Shown: in pieces, positions 35,701 to 49,400 of the stretch | How the letters are laid out: every line of letters begins with the position of its first letter | Position numbering within the stretch: the first letter of the stretch is position 1 | NCBI GenBank assembly: GCA_905331475.1 | Contig: CAJNYU010002903.1 | Coordinates: forward strand, 24,502 to 88,501 | Reading direction: 5' to 3' | DNA: 64,000 nucleotides | Source: Rotaria socialis | Taxonomy: Eukaryota; Rotifera; Eurotatoria; Philodinida; Philodinidae | Made by a program: the position numbers and the translations under genes | Notes under the pieces: model-generated | Seen by the model: the letters and a program-made list of their open reading frames with translations, nothing else | Databases searched by the model: none | Told to the model about the DNA's origin: nothing

Positions 35701-38700
35701 CTTCACCAGCTAAAATAAGATGAATAAGGAAAAAAAATTAAGGTTTGCCAGTGATAGATTCACATCGCAGATTAGCCTAGATAGTTCAATGAAGTCGGAG
35801 TTGATCGTTTTTTTACAACGATCTAAGCGACATTTTATATTCTAGGAAGATTTTATATGAGAGTTATTTGTGTTTTCTAATCTAATATCAACGAAATTTA
35901 ATACACATTTGCCATTAAGTCGCTAATATTTGCAGGCTAAGATTCATGAAATAGACCAAAGAATTTTTCCGTTCAAAATATCTCCACAGATTTTCAACTA
36001 TTTCAAAAATAAAGTTTATTTACTCTCGAATAAATGTTCAGTTTACTAAAAAAGAAACCTTCGTCAACAGTATTTTTCATGATTCTTCTTGTAGAAATTT
36101 ATTCAATTCGACATGCTCACTCATAGGAATGAGTCTAAGTTGTATGAACAAGAAATGGAGTTTTAACTCTTTGAATCCTTCGTCCTGATTCAAAGAAATA
36201 GATCGAACAAAAATTTTCTCAAGGAAATTTTATTTCGCGTTCGAATCTATAATAGATCTGCAATTAAGTAAAGTCTTAAAAACAATATGCTTGTAGAAAA
36301 CTGCTAAAATTCAACGTACCATTATGTTCTACTGCTTGCGCACAAAATTTACTAACATTATCAACATTTAAACCATTATCACCTTTTTTAACATCCAAAA
36401 TTTTCATTAATTCTTCAATAAGTTCACATCGACTAATTGCTAATCTTGGTGCACAGGTTTTATTAAATGGGTAAACACAATAATGCGGTATAAGATGTAA
36501 CGGTTTTAACTCTGGATATGATGCTGATTCAATAATAGCTTCTTGTGCTCGTAGTCTTAAACGAGCATTTGAATCTCCTGTACGTTGTAAGAGAACAGGT
36601 AGAACACGTTCTAAACTTGCAACAATATCTTGTTTTTGTATTGCATGTCGTCGAACGTAATCATTCATTAATAAGTGAAAAAGTTTGAGAGAATGCGAAA
36701 AAGTTGCAAATACATCAAAACGAAACATTCGTGCGACAACAAAACTACCAGCACGTAAATAGGCACGAGCATCTTCAGGATCGCCAGAAAACTTCTCTAA
36801 TATTTGGTAAATTTCACCCAAAGCTTCTTCACGTTGTAGATGATTTCGATGATAAAGTTTACCAATCTTACAAAAGAAAAATCAATTTTATAGGTAATTA
36901 TCTAAGGTGCTCATAAAAAAAAGTGTTGAGAAAGCTCGAAGCTTTCATTTTCTAATAGAAAAAAGTATTACTTTGTACTTCTCAGATATTAATCATAAAA
37001 TTTTAAGCAGATCAGTTGTTACGATTTACGACTGAGATATCGAATAGTTTAATAAATATGAGGATGTAAATGGTTATCAAAGAGAGTCAAAATATTTTCA
37101 GCTATATTACTTTATTGAATAAATCTTACCAAGTTTTTATCAAATACAATCATCATTTGATTTGCTTCAATCATTTCAGCTTGATTCAATTCAGCTGTTG
37201 CATCATCGTTACTTGTTGCAGCAGTTGTTATTCCTGATAAACTTTCGGTTTCATCACTAGTCTTTCGGCTAGTATCATTATTAGATACGGATGCTGCTTG
37301 TGGTGGTCCAGCGTCTGCACGAGTTCGATTACGTAGCGTCGGGATAACTTTATCTTCATATGGAGTTGATGGTTTTTGATATTCTGGCGAAGTAGAAACA
37401 TTCCCGTTAGCAGGAACGCCCGTTCTTGGCGTGGCATTTCCAATGGGTGGCAATGGTGATGTTGTTATTTCAAGTGGAGCTGTTGATGGTGCACCATATG
37501 ACATAGTCGATTCAGATAAGCGACGAGTTTTAACTGGATTCAGTGTACGTGCTAAATAAAACTATCAATAATGTTGTTTTTATGATTAGAATAAATAATT
37601 ACCATGATTTTGTTGTTTTGCTGGACGAGCAGGAGGCTAAAATGCAGAATAGAAATTGATTAGTAAAGACAAATTTTGTATTTTGAAATGTGAATTAAAC
37701 AAATATCATGCAAACATGTGTTGATTAAAGATAATATAAACTATCAACAATATTCAATGTAAACAAACCAATACAAAATACAAAACTATCAAATTACCAG
37801 ATTAATTATTTCTACCTCTTGATCATTATCATCATGTCGTTGTTCATTATAATCAATTTCCTGTAAACGCTTTAAAAATTCGGTGCCTTCACCACCCTCC
37901 TATGAGACATATATACAGACAGTTTTAGTTTGGTTTTATGCCAAAAAGCAAGAACAACGATGAAAATTATATTTTCATTCTATTCAACTTACAATAACAA
38001 TATCAAGTAAATTGAGTGCTTGCAGTTGTTTATATGTTTCATCACGATAAAGTTCGATTTTCTTTTTTTTAGACTGTGCCGTATCGTAGTCTTCGTTCTA
38101 AAAACCAAATTATCGGAAGATAGTTTATAAGATTATGCATGATTTCATTTGAGCTATTATCTTCTATTTCGCTTTGAAAAATTATTTTCCGGTCTCGTCT
38201 TGAAAAGAATTCCTGTACACATTAAATAGTTTCATTAATAATTGCTACAAGCTAAATTCACTTGGAGTAACAATGTGCCGGATGTTATAGAAGATCCTGC
38301 TGCCACAATGAATTGATTATTTGAAGAAGAAAAAACAGGAATTTCCATGAACACATGTAGTTCAAGTTTTTTTTTAATAGAAAATCTTCAAAGATTAAAG
38401 TCTATATGAGTCTCTTTCTAAGTATTTTTAGTTCAGGTCAAGAAAATAGAAAACGTGAGCTTCTTTACGTGTATTCACACCATTGCGTGTTAAATGATAT
38501 TAATTGACTGAAGAAATATGATCATAAACATTATTGATAGATCTCAAATTTCGAAAACAAAAAATTGACCTTTTCCTATGTATATCGTATTTCCTGATTG
38601 AATTCATCAATATCTCTTGCGTTCTATGATATTTTAGCTTGCGATAGTAATCGAAGAAAGTGTTAGAATATATTATGAAAACATACTTCAATAGCTTGTC

Positions 38701-40198
38701 GCTTTTCGACCTCATATCGAGCAAGTCGTTCGCCGATCTTAATAAAACAATGTTTAGAACTATTTATTAGCGAGCAAATCAGCATATACATTAATCAGTT
38801 CTTGTATTGCTTGTTTAAATTTTCGAGCTTGATCAAAATTTTCATCTAATTATACATAATAATCAATAGAAAAAATTATGGAAGTGAGTTTTGTTTTTAC
38901 CATGAACATGCTGTTGCTTTTTTCTTTCTAAATTTTTAATAATCGCAGCTATTTCAGGATCTTGATACATTGCAAATGCTAGATCATCAACTATGGATAT
39001 TTGATCCGATCTAGAACAAAATCAGTTTTTTCTTTGAAAATCAATTTACTTCTCATTTTATTTTTACCGGTTAGAATTCGGATCAAATTGGTCGTCATGG
39101 TTTTCAAGTGACTAAAATTAGATCGATTTTACAGTTTACATAGGCAAAGCAAATTCAACAGATGTCGCTTATTGTATTGTCTAATTACTAATGCTCGTGC
39201 CAAAAACCCCTACCAAATAGATATACAAGTTGAAGAAACTCATTCAATTGAATCAATGATTCAGATCGAGTGCTGTCTGTAAGGACAATCAAACTAGATT
39301 TTTACATGCAGTGTTGTTTATTGTCAATCTTTGACCTATAGGCATGATTTCTATACATAGTTGTTCATGTGATTATTAGCTGCCTGAAGTAGCCACCACT
39401 TAAGGTGCCTACATGACTTTGCTTTCCAAGAATTCAAATTATTTCTACTCAGAAGAAAGCGAATAGAAAAAAAACTCACACTCAATTAAACTCGCTTTAA
39501 TTAAATAAACTTCTCTCTTAACTTTTAAAAATAAATTTTGAAATCAAAATACATAGAATTTTGCTTACCTTATCACTGTCAATGCCGAGCAGATTAATTG
39601 CAATAATACTAACCTAATATTTCAAAAATTACAAAGCTTTCGTTGTTTTGAAATTATTTTACTGACTTGATTATGTGTATTATATCGATTTGTATAATTT
39701 TTATGTATAATTAATTTCAAGAACAAACCATTAGCATCTACACGTATTGATTTCAGTTCACGGGACTTGAAATTTGTTCGGTCATTACTCGATAATTCAA
39801 TGTAGCTAAACAGAAATACTAGAATAGAAATTAAAGCAAATGAAAATTCGAATTTTTACCCCAAACGAGTATAACGAGCATTTTCATATTTAACATTTTC
39901 CTCCGATGGACTATCCCCGATTAGAAATTCAATTTTTGATGCTAAAATATACGTTTATCAAATAGTTATTAAAGATAAAATTTAAAAAATTACCAATTAG
40001 ATATTGATGTGAAAGTAATTGAACGCGTTTTAAACGCATGTAATTTTCAAATTTAAGAACAAGCTCTTGTGGATATGAACATAGTCGGCTACTTTGCCAA
40101 CCATTTACATATGGCCCATGATGATGTAATTCAGTCGCCGCATGTTGCTCATCAGCACTTGTTGAATGAACAACTTGAAATTGAATTTTCCGCGTCAT
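32730..40198 (-). CDS. CEP104: CEP104, centrosomal/ciliary tip protein
   Basis: Twenty exons on the minus strand sum to 2784 nt, 927 residues, close to the ~925 of the vertebrate protein: 40198-39994, 39941-39860, 39805-39667, 39613-39569, 39111-39068, 39010-38901, 38845-38790, 38737-38687, 38097-37993, 37899-37816, 37636-37603, 37551-37130, 36866-36320, 35709-35660, 35603-35487, 35440-35327, 35269-35166, 33318-33210, 33160-32890, 32824-32730. Domains in order are an N-terminal jelly-roll (VNGWQSSRLCSYPQELVLKF), a coiled coil, a Ser/Pro-rich linker, an alpha-helical TOG-like domain in exons 13-14, and a C-terminal Cys/His zinc-finger array (CIFCGEKND, HYWASCPML, CPLCHMNIREGE, HLMGADGC). CEP104 binds tubulin at growing ciliary tips. 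If exon 19 is not spliced at 32890, a stop at 32882 gives an alternative shorter end. Confidence 0.9.
33319..35165 (-). other. 1.85-kb intron of CEP104
   Basis: By far the longest intron of the gene, between the linker and the zinc-finger exons. It holds the foldback element at 34287-34641 and otherwise AT-rich sequence with no coding exon seen. Many other introns in the gene are about 50-80 bp, though several reach 380-610 bp. Confidence 0.6.
34287..34641. mobile_element. 355-bp foldback element (MITE) in the CEP104 intron
   Basis: ACAAGAAAAGTTCAGCAC at 34287-34304 is repeated exactly in inverted orientation at 34624-34641. Similarity continues inward (CAGATCAAGGTAAA against GAATGAAGGTAAAA), giving arms of about 40 bp. 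Non-coding interior. No clear target duplication at the flanks. Confidence 0.7.
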
Positions 40199-40448
40199 TA
40201 TCTCTAATATTTATTTTTTATTCATATTATTAAATAGATCGTTTATCGTTACGGCATTAATCAAATTCAATTGAATACTTTTGCTTAGTTCTATCCTCTA
40301 TAGATTCTTCATATGCACGCATAACAGAGGTTGACAAAACATTTTTTATTCGTTCTTTTATGTAATTGCACAATCGACCAATAATACCGTTTTGTCAAAA
40401 AGGTGGTTTTCAGACTGAGAATTGCTTTGCAGAAGAAAATTCAAAAAA
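40199..40448. promoter_or_regulatory. shared bidirectional promoter of CEP104 and DNA-PKcs
   Basis: Only 250 bp separate the two start codons, which point away from each other. Both 5' UTRs and promoters must fit here, so co-regulation or shared elements are likely. I see no convincing TATA box assigned to one side. An in-frame ATG at 40422 is an alternative DNA-PKcs start. Confidence 0.6.
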
Positions 40449-43400
40449 ATGACTGATAATGCATCGGCCTCTAATTTTGATACTTACATTGGGGATTTAC
40501 ATGAAAATCTCGATCGGCTTCGTGATATGTCAGATGTTGATGAACAATCATCAGCGATCGTTGCTGATCTTGCACAAGCTTATTCTGAACATCCATCACC
40601 GATGCAAACAGGTGATCGATATAAATGAAAATCGAATACAACAAAATAATCTAATATTAAGTTCTTTTTCAATTTTAAGCTATGTGTTTATCATCTTTGT
40701 TTTGTGGTCAAAAAAATATTCTCACATTTCTTCGACGTTCTTGTTCAAAAACTGAAGTAAAAAAAAGTAATTTCAGTAGAATGATAGGCAATTAAATTTT
40801 AATTTTTTAGTTGAAAAAAACTAAAGTTGAAATTTTACAATTTCTTAAATTTTTCGTTGAAACGGCTGCTACGAAAATTCTACCACATGCTGTGGAACTT
40901 AAAACAGTTCTTCTAACAATTTTTAATGTCGATACTGCATCGGACGTTAGAGCAGCTATATTTCCGGTTTTATCGCAAGTAAATATTCAATGATGACTTG
41001 TGTTTCTATACACTACTCGTGCACTTGATTTAGTTAATGGAATTAAGTGCTAGCTGTCCTGATATGCAGAATGAAGTCGATAAATTGGCTACGACTTTTC
41101 TAGATCAAATCGGTCTGTCAAGTTCGAAAGCAACAGCAACAAGTGAAATGATTCTTTGATAGCAGAAGAAAAACTCGACGTTTCTGTTTTTTTCATATTT
41201 AGTCAAAGGACTTTGCTTGGCATGCCTTGGTTTATTATGTAAATTTTTTCCAGAACACATGAGAAAATATGCGGATCCACTTTTACTTAGTCAATATTTG
41301 AAATATTTACATGAACAAGTGAGTTGATCAAATACAGAAAAGGGAAATGAAATAAGCCATTCGCTTAGTATTTCATTGAACGAAAAAACAGAAAATAGGA
41401 ACTCCAGATGAAAATCATAATCAACAAAAAATATTTCCGTCTCATTTGTTTTTAAATTTTAGTTAGTCAAAGATGTAAAATTTGAAATGTTAATTGCCGC
41501 AGGTGCTATAGAAGGTCTTATTAATTATCTCGTTAATTTTACTCCATCATCAACACCTGGTAAAATTTATTAAAACTTTTCACAGCATCGAATTTGAATC
41601 TTGATATAGTGACGACACCGGCACCTATGATTCGGGGTAAAACTAAAGAAGAAGATAAGCGTTTGAACGAAGAACGAATTCGATGTGAATCAGATTTAAA
41701 ACGAGTTTATATCTATGGGGCACGTGCGATACAAACACAAGATCAAACTAATTTAAATCGATATGCATTAGTTAAAGGTAAGACATAACCTACTGGCGAA
41801 TTAAACGAAAAGAAATAATAATTTTATACTTCAGCTGGTCTTGAACTGTTTGCTCAACATTCAACATTGTTCACAGAATATCTTTATGATGATTATCCTG
41901 AAATACTTCGATGTATTCGAGCATGGAATGTCCATGATAATTATGACGTTAAAAAAATAGCTCAACGTTCCTATGACAATTTTTTACTTGGAGTAAAAAT
42001 TGAAATAGAGCAGTTTCGATTTCTTATATCATCATTATTTCTAGGTTGCTAATGCATTAAAAGAAACAAATGTTAAAACACCAGAGGAACGTTGTCGTGC
42101 TGTACAAGTGTTTCAATATTTTATTAAAGAATTTCGTGATAAAATAGATACACCCGAATTAGAAATTCGAGACTTAGCCATGGGAATTCGTGGTTATGGA
42201 ATTTTCGCTAATGTAAATATTTTTATCTACTCTACCTAGAAATAACTTTCCCAGATGCTAGTTTTGGCAGAAAAATATAGTTCGTTTTTACTGATACATA
42301 AAACCGCTGAATGAAATTTCGTTATTTTGAATTTAAATGTAAAACTTGAACTATAGTTTTGTATTTTCTAGGCTTGTAAACTCTATGGTACAGAAGAAGA
42401 TATAAAATTTATGTTTGTTGGCCTTATTCAACGCTGTGAACAAATCGCTATGTCAACAGTAACATTATCACAAGCAGCGGATATTTTTGATGAACGTTTC
42501 TATGGATTGCCTAATCTAATCGATGCTCTTTCAGCTATTATTATTGAAATGACAAACGTAAGAATGTGCCGCAACACAGCAGAATTTTATTATGAAATTG
42601 ATTGATTTAGATTGGCGAAGAATTTCTCGGTCCACTCGAACGTTTAACTGTGATGACAATTGATTATTATCCTCGTTATCAGCCTAAACCTCAAGCCACA
42701 ACATGTTCATCTGTAATTAAAATGATTTTAGCTTTACAAACAAAACCAAATTCATACAAACCATTTCTATCACGAATAGGTATCTTTACTTATATCTTAA
42801 ATTGGCTTACCTCACATCTTAAATCTATTTTGAAGTAACTCAAGCGCTTATTCGTTGCTGTTCTCATCCATTAAAATCAGCTGTCGAAGAAGAATTAGAA
42901 AATTATGAACCAAATGTATCCGAAGATAAACTAAAATCTCTTCTATCAATCGGAAAAACAATCACCTATGAAAATTATCTTCCACTATGGAAATCACTTT
43001 TAAGTGTGATTTCACTCAAAGTAATTTAATTCAATAATTATTTCATTTTCTTGGATTCGTTTTCTTGTTTTTCATTCAAGGAATTTGATACAAGTGCATA
43101 TCCAATATTCGAACGACAAAACATGCTTGTTTCGTTGTATGACGAAATCATAGAATCAATTTTACATATTATCGATCGACTTGATTTGAGTGTTGAAAAA
43201 GAAAAGCAAGATGTAGTGATACTGTAGAATTTTTTTTCGTTGTGACAATGGTTAGAATTTAGGGTGAAAATCATGATGAAACTACCACAACGGATCCAGT
43301 TTTTGGCATGCGACCTGTGAAACCCATCGATTTTCAAATATTCTATAATCTCGTCGATTTTTGTCAGTAAGTCTTATTACTTTTGCAGAATATTAAACTT

Positions 43401-46400
43401 ATGAGTGCATGAGAAATAAATAATTCAACTGTTATTTTTTTCTTAAAGGGATTTATTACCCGAACAATCACCGGAACTGTTTCTAAAATGGATATTTCGA
43501 TTTTTATACGACATCATCGCAACATCAACAAAGTTTGTCTATAGGTCTTAATTAATCAATTTTAATCTAAAGAATATTTTAATTTAGATATCCATTAGTT
43601 AGCGGTGTATATCGATTTGCTACGTTCGTTATGAATATCTGTTTGAAACTTGATTATTTCAAAGTAATTTTAAAATCTTCTTTTTTATGATAAATTTTTT
43701 ATTTGTTCGATTTTTCTTAGTCAAATCGTTCCAGAATGGGTGCTGAAATTGAAATGATGGAAATTGATATAAACGAAAATGAACAAATTCAAGCTGCTTG
43801 TGGACTCGTTCGACGATTTGCTCATGAAGTACTTTCTCGTCAAAAACAATATCGCGATGATTTACTTGTATCGTGTTTACAATTTATTATTTCATTACCA
43901 TCGGAATGTATCGATTATGATTTTGCTGATTATGTGCCAGCTATACAAGTAAAAATTACAATTAAAAAACGAAATCCTCCAAATGATTCTATTTCAGATT
44001 GCTTTAAGTATTGGTTTAACTTATTTACCGTTAGCTGAACAGACAATCAATAGTCTTGAACGATGGTCACAATCAACATCCTTGAATTTACCGAGTTTCT
44101 ATAGCCAAATCTTACCTTATCTTGATGATTTTCTTCGTTTATCCTATGATCAAGGTAAAGAAAACGACAAGTCATGCTTACAATATTGTTCTGATAAGCA
44201 TGCATAATTTTAGGTGATGATGTGAATGTTCGAGCTGTTGTATCGTCGTTACAAGAAAAAACACGTCTAAGTTCCAAAGGCAAACGTGTTTTACCAACAC
44301 GAATGCTGAAAAAAACAAAACAGATAAAACACGTATGTTACTATTCTGAAGAGCAGATATTGAAATATCGTAACTTAGAACGATAGAATTACGAAGGATG
44401 TAAAACTGTTTTCACCGGGAAATCATACTGACACGAGGAATTTTACACTCATCTTTCGATAAATATCTAAAGAAAGTTATTTTCGTTTTAGCTCTTTGAA
44501 GATAGTGATATTCGTCGTGTACAATTTCGTATTTTGAAATATCTTGGTTCATTAGGCAATCGTGTAAATCATTATCTCATCGATGATACTTCAAATCATT
44601 TAATTAAAGACGCTGTCGCGTGGGATAATGAAAATCATTTGACATTTAACGTACCATTTGATGATATAAAACCAACGATTCATCTTGGTAAAAAGCAATA
44701 CAACTTTTCGCAAGCCTCTTGCATAAGTTTTCTTACATTTAATTTAGATATTTTTCTGCCTCGTCTGGTCGATTTAGCATTGCACAGTTCCGATCGTCAA
44801 ACAAAAATTACTGCATGTGAATTGCTTCAATCAATAATGCTCTATATGATAGGAAAAAGTGCAAATAATCGAAGCACTGCAGCAGTTAGTTAATCAGCAA
44901 ACGAAAGCAAAAAAGGCGAATATCTACTCTTCTATTTAGGCTTCCTATGATAAATTGTATGAACATTTATTTCCTGTTGTACTCGAACTCTCCTGTGATT
45001 CAGATACAGTAATAGAATTTTCTGAATTCAAATTATCGAAAAATATTTCTCTCGAAAAATTTAGTTTACAAAAACATTATTCACTACATTTATGATTCAA
45101 ATAATACATTGGTTTACTAAAAATCAAAACTATGAAAGTCCTGAAACAATGTCTCTGCTCGACACATTTATGGTTTCGAAATTTTCGCCTTTGAATTTTC
45201 CGATGAAAACGAATGTTGAATTTTTTTTTCTTATAGAATGGTATGATATCTGGCCGGAATGCGTCCATACGTGATTTTAGTGGTGTATGTCTAAAAGAAT
45301 TTCTTAAATGGACGGTTAAACATGCCGGTGGATATGATAAATCAGTTTATTTAAAAAATGCTACATCGATTCTTAAACGAATTTTGAGTTTTGCACTGCA
45401 TCCAAACAGTTTCAAAAGACTTGGATCGACATTAGCCTGGAATTCAATTTATATGCTTTTTCGGTATAAAAAAAATAATTCGTTGATCGCTTTGTATTTA
45501 AATATAAAATGATATTATAGAGAATCGGAAACATTAGTGGATGTCTATACTCTTCAATTGCTTTTTGTATTTGTTGAAAGTCTAGCCATCGCTCAGGAAG
45601 ACGATCCATCGTTAGGTGAGTTTTGCAATAGATTTTGCTTTTGTAAACTGTGAGTTTTTGTTAGGTACTCAACAACAAGCCATAGGAGCTTTATCGCATA
45701 TTGAAAGAATAATAAAAGAAAAATCACAATTATTCATTAAAGAAACGCCAAAACGGCATCGACCACCGTAGGCATTTTGTTAGAGAATTAGATTTTAACT
45801 TGACGTTCTCTCTTAGATCGTGGACTGAAGCCTCACTCGATGTTACAGTTCGATGGTTGCTTCGACAATGTGGACGAATTGAAACAGAATCTCGGCGGAA
45901 ATGTATTGAACTTGTTTGTACATTTATTCCACTACTACCGGGTATGATAAAGAAAACAAATTTTCATTAAAAATATGCGTTTCTTTTAAACAACAAAAAA
46001 GGTATCCGATCAATACGAGAATATTTTGACTTGAAAATTAAATCAGACGGAAATATTTATTTCATTGAAAGGTAAGAAAAGATCTTGTCGATCATTGCAT
46101 TTCATTTAGTCGATTAACTTTTAGATTCGAAGGTACAGCTAGTAAAGAAAAGAAAACGAGATTCAAAGCCAATCTGGCCAATCAAGCATGTCTAACTGAT
46201 ATGAATGAACAATTTTCTCTTCCGATGATCTATCAATGGCTTGATACAGTTATTGCCTCATTGGATTGTTATACATGGGTATTTTCACAAGGTTTTCTCA
46301 ATCCTCTTCTATTTCAAGGTGACTGAATTATCACAAATATAGAAACTAGAACCTATTTTATTATTTTAGAGAATAATAAACGAAGTCGTTTGATTGAATC

Positions 46401-49400
46401 ATTGTCATATTTTATTTCGAAAATATCGATGAATACACTTCACGATATTGTTTCTTATTTTCCATCGTCGAATCAATCCAATGTATTTACACCGAATGAT
46501 GTTCATCAATTCGATACGTAAGCGATATTCGTATTCATTCGTTTTTTTAAAATTTGCGTTGTCTTTATCATATATTCAGTGCGAAATGTACTGTTATAGT
46601 TCGTCTACTTAATTTTATAACAGCGATTTGGACAAAATATCCGCAAGATACAAAACGTGCAATCGAAAGTTCATTCTATAGTAACGATTTAACAAAGTTA
46701 ATTCTAACTTGTGTATTTAATCCAACACAAATCGGATTTGATATTAATAATGACGAAATCAATAAGAAACTACCAGAACGAGTTAGTCGTCAATTTTTAT
46801 TAGATACTTAATTCAGATTTTCAATTATTTTAGATTCTTAGCTTACTCAAATCAATGACAACTCATTTACCCGAACAATTGCTACAACCATTACGTATCA
46901 ATGCAGTTGAAATGACGAAATCCGATGGGTAAATAAAGTTTAGCATTGCTTAAGATCAAGTGTATAGTCAAGTCAAGATAAAGATTATGATAAGTTGCGA
47001 ATCTCACACAAATTAATAGAAAATTCTTGTCTCATTGATGTTTATTGAAATTCAAATCGTTTCCATTTTTCTTTTAAAGGATGTACAACTTGAAAAATGA
47101 ACTTGAGATGAATCCTGTTCGTTGGCCGCTTATATTTACCATCACACGTGGCCTTCGTCTCTTGTATGATGTTCGATTGTTAACTAAACCCAGTCAACCC
47201 GAACAATATGCTAAAGAACTTTGGACCGCAATGTTAGCGGTATTGATTTCATGTCAAATTATTCATTCAACGAAATAAAACTTAATTTTTCTATTTTCAG
47301 AAAATGATCACAAACGCCGAAGATTTTGATAGAGCCAACATTGTTTTAACAATTGATAATCAACGTGGTTTACAAGCTCTATTTGATTATATTATTTATT
47401 TAGGCATCAAGGTAATAAAATTCTGTTGCGCAGGTTGTAACAGGCATTCTTGAAATAAGCTAATATCAGACTATTTCCGTATTATGATCGACTTCAGCTA
47501 TATCGTATTTTAATCCTCAATAGAACCGACTAACACTTTACTATTTTTTTTTACTATTTTAGCCCAATGAAGTGTTGCCAAACTTTTTTCGATCGAATCG
47601 TATTCATAGTGATTCTGGTATGGCAACTGTGGGAACCTATTTATTAACATTATTTAAACATCAGATAACAAGTTGGCTTGGTACAACTCCTCACTTTATA
47701 ATAAATAATATAGGCGAAATCAAAACTGTTGATGAATGTCGTTTAATTGTTTCGTTTCTAACCACTGTTCTTGATCTATGCAGTCGAGACAAAGATATTC
47801 GTCAACAATATGGTCGCCAATTTGTCGATGGTATTTATACGTGTTGGCCATTGTTTGTTTTACTCTACCGTTCGACAAATATTGATGATAAATTATTAAT
47901 TCTTACTCTATTAACAAAGACTTTTATTATCGATAGTCGTTTATTGATTGCACATGAACAATTCGGTCACGTGTCACAAATGTATTTATCATTATTAATC
48001 GATAAACAATTAAATTTAACATTTAAAACACGTTTGCTTGATCTCTTACCGTTTTTTGCATCGCTTGATACCGATGAAGATCTAACGGAAGATCGACGTA
48101 AGAAATGGTCCGATGATCTTTGTCGTACTTTACATACGTTTACAGCTGATTGTTTTCCATTGAAAAGTACCGAATTTCGTAAAGGTACACAAGAGTATCA
48201 TGATTATCAAGGTGCAATAAGAAAAATTTTATCTGCACTTGAACTATCATCATCATTTATATTATTTGAATTATTGATTTGGATGTTATCATGTGAACAA
48301 AATCATGTATTTGAAGATGAAATTCTATCGTCAATAAATCGTTTTATAATTAAATTAAATGATCATAATAAACAGATGAACTTACTTGATTACATCTATT
48401 CAATATTATTTGGTCAAAATCCATTGTTTCGTCTTGAACATCGTTTAAATGCATTAGAAAAGTTTATATTAAAAATGTTAACATCAGTTAAAAAAAATAC
48501 ACTAATTGAATTTTATAAAAAATATATATCATTATTTGCTATTGAACAACTTGATATTAAAATTGATTTAACATCATCAACAATAACATCAGTTTTAATT
48601 AATAAAATTGCTACTTACCGTTTTATTGATTATATGTATACGATATTAAACAAGGATGATGTGTTCGGAGTTAATTCGCCGATTGCAAAAGTTTTCTATG
48701 AAAAAGTTAAACAACAAGAAGAAGCAAGAAAAACATTAAATATTGAAATGCCAATCACGGCCATTAAACTTGCTGCGACCTTGGATGGAAAAGAATTAAC
48801 AAAGTATGTGATAGCAAGAGCTCGCGGACAATTTATTGATGGAAAAATGATTAAATCCATGGAAATGATGTTAATCAATGTGCCGGCAATGGAAAAAGAA
48901 ACGAAAATGAATGCAATACGATCTCTAGCAATGAGTTCATTCAATTGTCTTATTTCAGTATTGATTTGTACACAAACAGAAGCTAAACTTTACAAAGCTT
49001 TTATTTTTGATGCGAATGCGTCCAAGGTAATTCTATGACATAGAGATTGACTTTTCCTTGTGAGGGTAGCCAAAAAATAGTGACACCTTTGATACAACAC
49101 TGTAACCATGCATTCATGTCTAAAAAAATAGCAGCACAATCAGATTAAAATCTTAAACCTTTCAACTGGCTATTACAATAATTTCTTTATTCATCTTTTA
49201 GGATGAATATATCTTTGAAAATATAATCGATCCCGATCATAAATATACATTTCCTCTTGAACTCGAACGTTATTATAAAAAAGACAATCGTACATTGTTG
49301 AATATACTCTGTAAAAAAATTCGTACATCATCAAATTCTGATAGTCAACAACGTTCATCGACTACACCACGTTATTTACCATCGCAATATTTATTTGGTA

